32,512 nucleotides of DNA from Ruminococcus flavefaciens (GTDB taxonomy: Bacteria > Bacillota > Clostridia > Oscillospirales > Ruminococcaceae): contig NZ_FNWV01000017.1 in the NCBI RefSeq assembly GCF_900108555.1, forward strand, positions 9,551 through 42,062. The letters run 5' to 3'. Each line of letters starts with the position of its first letter. Positions within the stretch are counted from its first letter, which is position 1. Below, piece after piece: positions 23,751 through 30,300 of this stretch. Under the pieces are notes generated by a model, which was given only the letters and a program-made list of their open reading frames with translations, had not been told where the DNA came from and searched no databases. The translations under genes were made by a program, and so were the position numbers.

Positions 23751-24466
23751 TGCTTTGAAGCCTCCGCAAGAGCTGCTTCAAATTTGCCCTTGGACGGGTC
23801 TGTAACTCCATCTGAAGCGAGATTTATAGTATCTATTATAGCGTGTATCTGTGTGAGAGACTTTCCGTTGAGAAGCTCCTTGACGAAAGCTTTGGTTTCG
23901 TCGAATGAGTTCCTGTTCTCACTGAGCTTAGTAACGAGTCCCATATCAAGTGCTTCCTTTGCGCCGATCATTTCTCCGCAGAGTATCATCTGAAGAGCCT
24001 TTTCCTTGCCAAGGAGCCTGTAAAGTCTTTCCATGCCGCCCATTCCGGGGACTACACCATGCATGATCTCGGGGAGACCGAGGAAAGCCGATGGTGAAGC
24101 GATCCTGAACTGGCAGCTGAGGGCTATTTCAAGTCCGCCGCCGAAGCAGCCGCCGTTTATAGCAGCCGCAGTGATGATAGGGAGCTTTTCGATAGTACGA
24201 AGAAGCTCTCTTGCGTTTTCAAGTTTTGCCGACAATTCATTGCTGTCTGATGTACCGAAAAGGGAAACATCTGCACCGTGTGAGAAATGTCTTCCTTTTC
24301 CGGTTATAATAAGAGCCCCTACCTGTGGATTTTCGTCCAGCCAGCCGAGGAGCTTCTTACGGTCTGCGAATTCGGGCTCAGTCAGAAGATTTTTCGGCCC
24401 GTTGTCAATTGTAAGTACAGCAATATTATCTTCGGCATACAGCTCTGATAAATTTGTCCTTAACAT
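23747..24466 (-). CDS. Enoyl-CoA hydratase/isomerase (crotonase) 1
   Basis: This is a 239-residue crotonase. GRHFSHGADVSLF (58-70) and NGGCFGGGLEIAL (104-116) form the oxyanion hole. Glu113 and Glu133 (LGLPEIMHGVVPGMGG) correspond to the two catalytic glutamates of hydratases, so it should be active. The ATG at 24466 has GAGG upstream, nine bases after the ACP stop. Along with the second crotonase it gives the pathway two active enzymes for dehydration and/or double-bond migration. Confidence 0.88.
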   Translation of the reverse strand: MLRTNLSELYAEDNIAVLTIDNGPKNLLTEPEFADRKKLLGWLDENPQVGALIITGKGRHFSHGADVSLFGTSDSNELSAKLENARELLRTIEKLPIITAAAINGGCFGGGLEIALSCQFRIASPSAFLGLPEIMHGVVPGMGGMERLYRLLGKEKALQMILCGEMIGAKEALDMGLVTKLSENRNSFDETKAFVKELLNGKSLTQIHAIIDTINLASDGVTDPSKGKFEAALAEASKQ

Positions 24467-24475
24467 TCAGACCTC

Positions 24476-24778
24476 TCACTGATTAACGATGTCGTTTCCG
24501 TACTGATAGATCTTGCAGAACATCTCTACAACATCGCTCATTGTGTTCATAGGAGCCTTGAGCATATACTTGCCGATGCTCTGGAGCTTGATGTCAAGGT
24601 CGTACTTGTCGGCAGTCATTTCGATAAGTTCAACGAACATAAGGGAATCGCTGCCAAGATCTTCCTGTGGATTTGTATCCATAGTGATCTCGTCTTTCTC
24701 TACTTCACATTCCTCTGCGTAGTAGTCGAAGATCATATCCTTGATCTCCTGTCTGATTTCTTCTGTGATCTCTCTCAT
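24476..24778 (-). CDS. Acyl carrier protein 1
   Basis: This is a 100-residue acidic carrier protein with the phosphopantetheine site DLGSDSLMFVEL (Ser45). GGAGG lies 9 bases before the ATG. It follows the acyltransferase gene, suggesting that it carries the malonyl extender and the growing chain. It is longer and more acidic than ACP2. Confidence 0.88.
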   Translation of the reverse strand: MREITEEIRQEIKDMIFDYYAEECEVEKDEITMDTNPQEDLGSDSLMFVELIEMTADKYDLDIKLQSIGKYMLKAPMNTMSDVVEMFCKIYQYGNDIVNQ

Positions 24779-24829
24779 TTTTTAAACCTCCAATAAATTT
24801 ATTCCCCTTTTGCAAGGGATATGGAAAAC

Positions 24830-25720
24830 TTACACATCTTCAAGAGTGTAAATCTTACATTTCCTGCTTACTCGTGAGAACTTGCTTACTGCGCCGTTCG
24901 CACTTACGTCAAAAAATTCAGTCACGCCCAGTTCCTCAAGCTTATTAAGTGCAAGATCCCAGCGTATGGGGGTATACACGTTCAGCTGATTTTCCGTCAT
25001 GACCTGCTTGCCTGTAGTCATAACCTCTCTGTTAAATATGGAAAGGATAGGATATACAGGATCTTTATATTCTGTAGAAGCACAAAAATCAACGTACTCC
25101 TTAGAATATTTTTTCATTATCGGGTGGTGGTAGGCAACGCCCGTACCAAAGCTGAAAGCCTTGATAGCACCCTCGTTCTGGCAAAGAAGAAGTGCTTTTT
25201 CGACTGCATCTGCACGTCCGCTGACCATAACGTGGAACTTTGAATTTCCGCTTCCGATTATGATCTCATCGGGTGAGAATTTGTCTGCGAACATCTCTTC
25301 GATGTCGTTATAGGAGAAGCCGATGACGATACCCATATCGAGCTTTTCGTCGTGCTCCTCAAGACAGCGCATTGTAGCGCGGTTCATCATGATTATGTCG
25401 TGTGCGAATTCATGTGGCACAGCTCCGAAGCAGCTGCTTATGCTCACTATTCCCGAGCTGTATCCTGCGCCTATATCCGGTATTATGTCTTTGCTTATGT
25501 AGTATTCATAAACGACTCTGTCACATATGAGAGATATCAACCACTCTGCGACTCTTCCGTCGTAAGCTTTGTTTTTTTCGAGATCTTTGTTTAGTCCGAG
25601 CCTGGTGAATGCAGTTTCAAGGTAGAATTCGTACTTGTCCATGAGTTCAGGCGGCAGATTGACCAGAAGCTTTTCGGGTTTTGAACCGATGCCGTTGAAC
25701 AGGAATGCTCTGTTGTACAT
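24830..25720 (-). CDS. FabD-like acyltransferase (trans-acting AT)
   Basis: This is a 296-residue stand-alone acyltransferase and the first gene of the cluster. The N-terminus FLFNGIGSKP corresponds to the FabD FLFPGQGSQ block, with the Gln replaced. The nucleophile elbow is GYSSG (86-90, Ser88) instead of GHSLG. Arg114 (MMNRATMRC) matches the arginine that binds the malonyl carboxylate, and AYHHPIM holds catalytic His198. All catalytic residues are thus kept in altered settings. It probably loads malonyl or another extender onto ACP1; the altered motifs could mean different specificity or acyl-hydrolase activity, as seen for PedC-type proteins. AAGGAG precedes the ATG. Confidence 0.8.
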   Translation of the reverse strand: MYNRAFLFNGIGSKPEKLLVNLPPELMDKYEFYLETAFTRLGLNKDLEKNKAYDGRVAEWLISLICDRVVYEYYISKDIIPDIGAGYSSGIVSISSCFGAVPHEFAHDIIMMNRATMRCLEEHDEKLDMGIVIGFSYNDIEEMFADKFSPDEIIIGSGNSKFHVMVSGRADAVEKALLLCQNEGAIKAFSFGTGVAYHHPIMKKYSKEYVDFCASTEYKDPVYPILSIFNREVMTTGKQVMTENQLNVYTPIRWDLALNKLEELGVTEFFDVSANGAVSKFSRVSRKCKIYTLEDV

Positions 25721-26169
25721 TATTCATTCTCCTTATATATTATATCTACATCTTATCACCTATTTTGTGCGCTGTCAATAGATAAACTCTTAATTTTGCA
25801 ATTTTTGAGCAAAACGTTAAAAATATCACAGTCTTTCAACCAAATTTTATAAATTAGTGTGATTATACGTTTTGTTATACATATTTAAACAAAATAACCA
25901 AATATCGTCGTAAACCCTTTAAGGGGAGTATTTAACGCTATATAAAGCCGCAAGCCTGATCGGTGATAGACGGCGTATCATTTTGGCTGAGCCAAAAATG
26001 AATAGCTTTTTAGACAAAATGTTGAGCCAATGTGTGAAATCGGTGTATAAAGTATACATAGTAAAACGTGCAAAATAACACTTTTATGCACTCATGTTGA
26101 CCGCAATTTTTGAAAAAAGCAGAGTATGCTTATTTCATTTTACGGCAATAGTAAATACAGGTTATATGC
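25721..26169. other. Upstream region of the biosynthetic operon
   Basis: This is an AT-rich spacer with the operon promoter at its left end. A GC-richer patch at about 25915-26000 stands out (AAGGGGAG, then GCCG/CGGC arms, then the hairpin TTTTGGC-TGA-GCCAAAA at 25980-25996), which may be a structured RNA or an operator; I could not match it to a known riboswitch. No gene was seen. Confidence 0.45.
25750..25778 (-). promoter_or_regulatory. Promoter of the biosynthetic operon
   Basis: On the minus strand a perfect TTGACA (25773-25778) is followed after 17 bases by TAAGAT (25750-25755). The predicted start site is only about 22 bases before the acyltransferase ATG, so any leader regulation must act upstream as DNA. 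Confidence 0.65.
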
Positions 26170-26211
26170 TTAGAAAAATAAAAAGCCTTTTCCGATCACG
26201 GAAAAGGCTTT
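26170..26211 (-). terminator. Terminator of the ECF S-component gene
   Basis: AAAGCCTTTTCCG (26182-26194) pairs perfectly with CGGAAAAGGCTTT (26199-26211) around ATCA. On the minus strand it is followed by TTTATTTTTC, eight bases after the stop codon. It separates this gene from the biosynthetic operon. Confidence 0.88.
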
Positions 26212-26218
26212 GCTGTTG

Positions 26219-26845
26219 TCAGTCTGTGTTTTTTTCGGGAGCTTTTATGAGCTTTGCTTTGAAAAGAGCAGTTCCGACTGCACCTGTGATGAGAGTACAA
26301 ACTATCATTTCAACAAGGGCATTCACACCTACGAAGCTTATGATGAAAGGAATTACGCTTTTGCCCTTCATGAGTCCCTGAACGTAATCTGTGTTTCCGA
26401 AGAGGAACACCAGTGAAAGCATGAAAAATGCTGTGTTCATAAGAGCTGTAAAGAAACCTGTAACGAAACATGAGATGCGTACATCTGTGAGTTTTGAAAG
26501 AAGCTGGAAAATAAGTCCTGCAAGGAAACCGTCGAGCAGACGCGGTACAAAACGCTGAATGAAAGCAAAAACAGGATTGATGTCAACAAGTATAGCTCCC
26601 ATGCCGCTCAGTATTCCGATGCCGAAGCACTGTAAAAAGCTGAATATACCGAAAACGCCGCCGATTATCGCGCCGCCTATCGGTCCCATGGTGATAGCCG
26701 CGATAGCGATAGGGATTATGTTGAGCGTGATTACCAGCGGACCTACAGGGATAGAGCCGATCGGCGTGAACGAGAATACTGCTATGATCGCAGTCAGCAA
26801 ACCGAGCAATACAATGGTCTTGGCATTGAACTTGAAACTTTTCAT
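26219..26845 (-). CDS. ECF transporter S component (pantothenate-like)
   Basis: This is a 208-residue, very hydrophobic protein with about six membrane helices. The stretch FTPIGSIPVGPLVITLNIIPIAI and the loop MGPIGGAIIGGVFGIFSFLQ are characteristic of the S-components of energy-coupling-factor vitamin transporters; this subgroup resembles those tied to pantothenate in Clostridia, although substrate cannot be fixed by eye. S-components bind the vitamin and use a shared EcfAAT module encoded elsewhere. AAGGAGG precedes the ATG. Pantothenate is the precursor of the phosphopantetheine arms of the nearby ACPs, but it has its own promoter and terminator, so a functional link is speculative. Confidence 0.75.
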   Translation of the reverse strand: MKSFKFNAKTIVLLGLLTAIIAVFSFTPIGSIPVGPLVITLNIIPIAIAAITMGPIGGAIIGGVFGIFSFLQCFGIGILSGMGAILVDINPVFAFIQRFVPRLLDGFLAGLIFQLLSKLTDVRISCFVTGFFTALMNTAFFMLSLVFLFGNTDYVQGLMKGKSVIPFIISFVGVNALVEMIVCTLITGAVGTALFKAKLIKAPEKNTD

Positions 26846-26910
26846 TTAAAATTTTCCTCCTTGTTACTACTCCCCCGTAAGGGATATAATACAATGCATA
26901 TAATACATAT

Positions 26911-26939
26911 ATGATATCACATTTTGTAAAGTTTGTAAA
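26911..26939 (-). promoter_or_regulatory. Candidate promoter of the ECF S-component gene
   Basis: On the minus strand TTTACA (26934-26939) and TATCAT (26911-26916) are 17 bases apart, about 65 bases before the ATG. Both boxes have small deviations from consensus. Confidence 0.45.
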
Positions 26940-27072
26940 GGGCTCAATCTACAGAAAAAGGTTAACAGCTTGTTCAAAAATAGTACATATGTTACAAATA
27001 TAACCTTTTGTAACGCTGGTTTTATAATTGAACTAATAAAATAAAATACTCTAAGTACAATCTGTAGAGCGG

Positions 27073-27116
27073 ATTTGTGAAAAAACTTTGACCGAAGGTC
27101 AACTGTTGTCACAAAT
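27073..27116. promoter_or_regulatory. Nested palindrome upstream of the surface protein gene
   Basis: ATTTGTG (27073-27079) pairs with CACAAAT (27110-27116), and inside it TTGACC (27088-27093) pairs with GGTCAA (27097-27102). It lies about 125 bases upstream of the promoter at 27242. It could be an operator or the end of a small transcript. Confidence 0.35.
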
Positions 27117-27241
27117 GCAGTTGACTCAAAATGACGGTATTTTGGTAAACTTGCTATCAAAAAGTAAAAAGAAACGTTGATGAGGAACAAAGTGCACAAA
27201 TATTCTAAAAATATTTATGAAATTTAGTTAGTGTTAAAATA

Positions 27242-27270
27242 TTGCAATTAGTATATCGTTATGATATAAT
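27242..27270 (+). promoter_or_regulatory. Promoter of the large surface protein gene
   Basis: TTGCAA (27242-27247) and a perfect TATAAT (27265-27270) are separated by 17 bases, giving a leader of about 85 bases. Confidence 0.6.
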
Positions 27271-27362
27271 ATAAGTGCAAAATTCTGTAATCCTATCAAA
27301 ATGCGGACAAGCAAAAGGGTACTTTACGGGGAATTGTAAAAAACATAAAGAAAGGATTGGTT

Positions 27363-30300
27363 ATGACCATGAAAAAATCTTTGGGGAAAAGATTTTTAAG
27401 TGGCGTTACATCAGGAATTCTGGCGGTCACCTATGCCCTTCCGTCAAACATTCCGTCGGCTTCTGCCGGAGATGAAACGCTGAACCCGAAGTATGGCAAA
27501 GAATATGCCGTTGAAGATATTCTCAGCGAATATGCATACTTTGTCAAGGATGATGCCAATATCGGCAATCATACGGTCGGTTCGATCGCTGTAGGCGGTA
27601 CCGGAGTAATAGATCACTTCGGTGAAGGTGCTGTATCACCATCGTTTATAGGCAATATCGAAAAGACAGGAAACTATCAGAGTGAAGCCCCGTTCCTTTA
27701 TGGCGAAGACATAAGAGAACGCTATAAGGGACAGCCGGTTTACTACCACCAGCACAGTGGAGAGCTTTCGTATCTTGATTCCGAAGACTCAAAGTTCAAG
27801 AAGATAGATAACGACTTCATTGATTTCGGCGAGGCATTCGCCAAGATATCCGAGTGGTCGGAGGCTAAGAAAACTGCTTCCGATGCATACAAGTTAACGG
27901 AAAGCGATATTGAGGAAAGAGAGCTTTGGTTCGGCAATAACATCAAAGTCATCTCAATTGATTTCGACACTATGCCCTCAAATATCGTTATCCCTAAGGA
28001 GATCTTTGAATCAGCAAACCTTATAAGCCTTAAAGGCAATATCGAGAAGATCGCAACAGGCGGATACACTATCACACTTGAGGACGTAGAAAAGGCAAAT
28101 CTTGCTTTCGACGGAAACGGTGAGGGCGGATTTAAGCTTGTTGAGTTCGCAGGTGTTGAGGCAGGAAAAAATACAACTGCTTTCCATGCACTCGGTGACA
28201 GTGAGACCACTCAGAACGGTCAGATAAACCTTGATGCAGGAATGAATTTGGTATGGAATTTCCCTGATTCAACAGAAGTAAACTTCAAATTCGGCGGCGG
28301 TCATATCGTTGCACCGAATGCTTCATACAGCAACGACGGCGGTAACAATGAGGGAAGCATAATAGCTAAGAGCATTGAGCACACAAAGGCTGAAGCTCAT
28401 TTCTATCCATACTACTCATTCTCAAAGGAAAGACCTGTGAAAAAGAAGGTATCAGATGTTACCTTCTCAAAGGTCAAGGATACTACCGAGATCGCAGAGA
28501 CAACTTCTGACGGCTACAGCGTAAAGAACGCAGGCGAAAAGATCAGCGGTGCGCATATGGTTCTCACACTTGATGCTCCCGAGCAGGAGGGTGAGACACT
28601 CAGCGGCGTAACATCAAATCTTGACAGCAAGAGCGTTGAAGAGGGCAAGCCCGTTATCAGCGGTTCTGTTATCAAGTGGACAACAGTTGATACCGATCTT
28701 ACTTTAAAGGGACTCCCTGACGGCAAGTATATCCTCAGCGAGGAAAATGCTCCAGAGGGATGTCAGCCAATAAAGTCTACAGTTATCACTGTAAGCGACG
28801 GCAAGGTAACTTCCGATAATACAACAGGAGTTATCGCAAAGGATAAGTCAGGCTCTGAAACAGCTTCAATAACAGCTGTTGATGAAGTTTATACAGCATT
28901 TATCCGTAAGGCAAGAACTGTTTCCGGCAGCGTAGATTCACCTGTTTCGGGAGCTCTTCTCAGACTCACGGGTGTTGATGAATACGATCAGCCGATAGAT
29001 ATGTCTGCTGTAACTGCAAAGGACGTACAGTACTTTACAGATAACGGACACGGTATACAGCTCGAAAGTGTTGATTCACAGCTCGCTGCATACAAGCTTT
29101 CTTCAAACGCAATAGAGAATACCGCATCAGACAAGAAGGCTGCATACGAATTCACTACAACAGGTTCTAATGTAGCATTCACAGGTCTCCCTGCCGGTAC
29201 TTATACTATCGAAGAGCTTTCAGCTCCTACAGGTTATCTTTCAGCTTCTTCAAAGACTTTCGTTATCTCAAAGGATACAAACGGAAGACTTGCAATGACA
29301 AGCGGCAAGGATACAGGAGCTTCACAGGACACTGTAACACTTTACGATAATATCCAGACTATTAAAATAAGTAAGGCTGATATCGGCGGCAACATAGTTG
29401 AAGGTGCTGAGTTCGAGCTTTCGAGAACAGATAATAGTTCTCTCGGAAACGTTTCTATCGCACTTGATGAAGATGAAGCTTATGACATAATAGGTGAAGT
29501 TAGTGAAGCAGCCGATTCAGACGGCGATGATTACAATGACAAGGGCGTTGAGATACAGCTCAACGGTACACAGTCATTCACAGTCCGCGGAAAGACAATG
29601 AATCATATACGTATTAACGGCAAGGCTGTTAATACAGGCAGCAAGCAGAACACATATTTATATGAGGGCAGTGCAACAGATCAGCTTATCATAACAGGTA
29701 TGTACGAAGGCGATTATACCGTTAAGCTTGACGATGGAACAGAGTGTATTATCCACTGCTCAAAGGGCAACAAAAAAATCGATAACTATGGAGTATTGTT
29801 AAAGCCAAAGAGCTCTGACAATAAGGAAGATCTCAAGGACAGCACAGCTATCCTTTCCACTGACAATAAGACCATTTCCTTCAAGGGCGGCACTGTTAAT
29901 ATTGCCAGCCTTGACGACGGCGAGTACGTCCTCAAGGAAACAGCAGCACCCAATGGTTTTGCCAAGGTCGAGTCAGAATTCACTTTCGAGATCAAAAACG
30001 GCGAAGTAACATTAAAGAGTGCAGACACAACTGGTTTTGCTGTTAAGAACGGCGATGAGATCGTTATCACAGACAGCATCTCCGAAATAAGCATATACAA
30101 ATACTACGATTCAGTAGGAAATACAACACCTGACGCAGCAGGCAAGGGTGCTGATATGAAGCTTACATTCGTAAAGGCTTCTGATAAGGCAGTACAGGAT
30201 ATCGTCGGCGCAAAGAACATCAAGGTCGGCGAGTCTGCAAAGTGGAATTCAAAGCGTGAAAATCCAAAGGTATTCGTTGGTCTTATGGACGGTGAGTACC

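Larger units (their letters stand above)
26846..27362. other. Divergent intergenic region before the surface protein gene
   Basis: This AT-rich region contains promoters for both flanking genes. It also contains a nested palindrome at 27073-27116: ATTTGTG/CACAAAT arms enclosing TTGACC-GAA-GGTCAA. No gene was seen. Confidence 0.5.

Noticed and set aside
15585..25720. Standard HMG-CoA-synthase beta-branching cassette
   Set aside because: There are ACPs, crotonases and a KS, but no HMG synthase, and the KS keeps its catalytic Cys.
25915..26000. yybP-ykoY (manganese) riboswitch
   Set aside because: GGGGAG is suggestive, but the closing stem and downstream conserved loops are absent and no gene follows on that strand.
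26846..26890. Riboswitch before the ECF S-component gene
   Set aside because: The leader is only about 60 bases with one tiny hairpin, too short for a known vitamin riboswitch.
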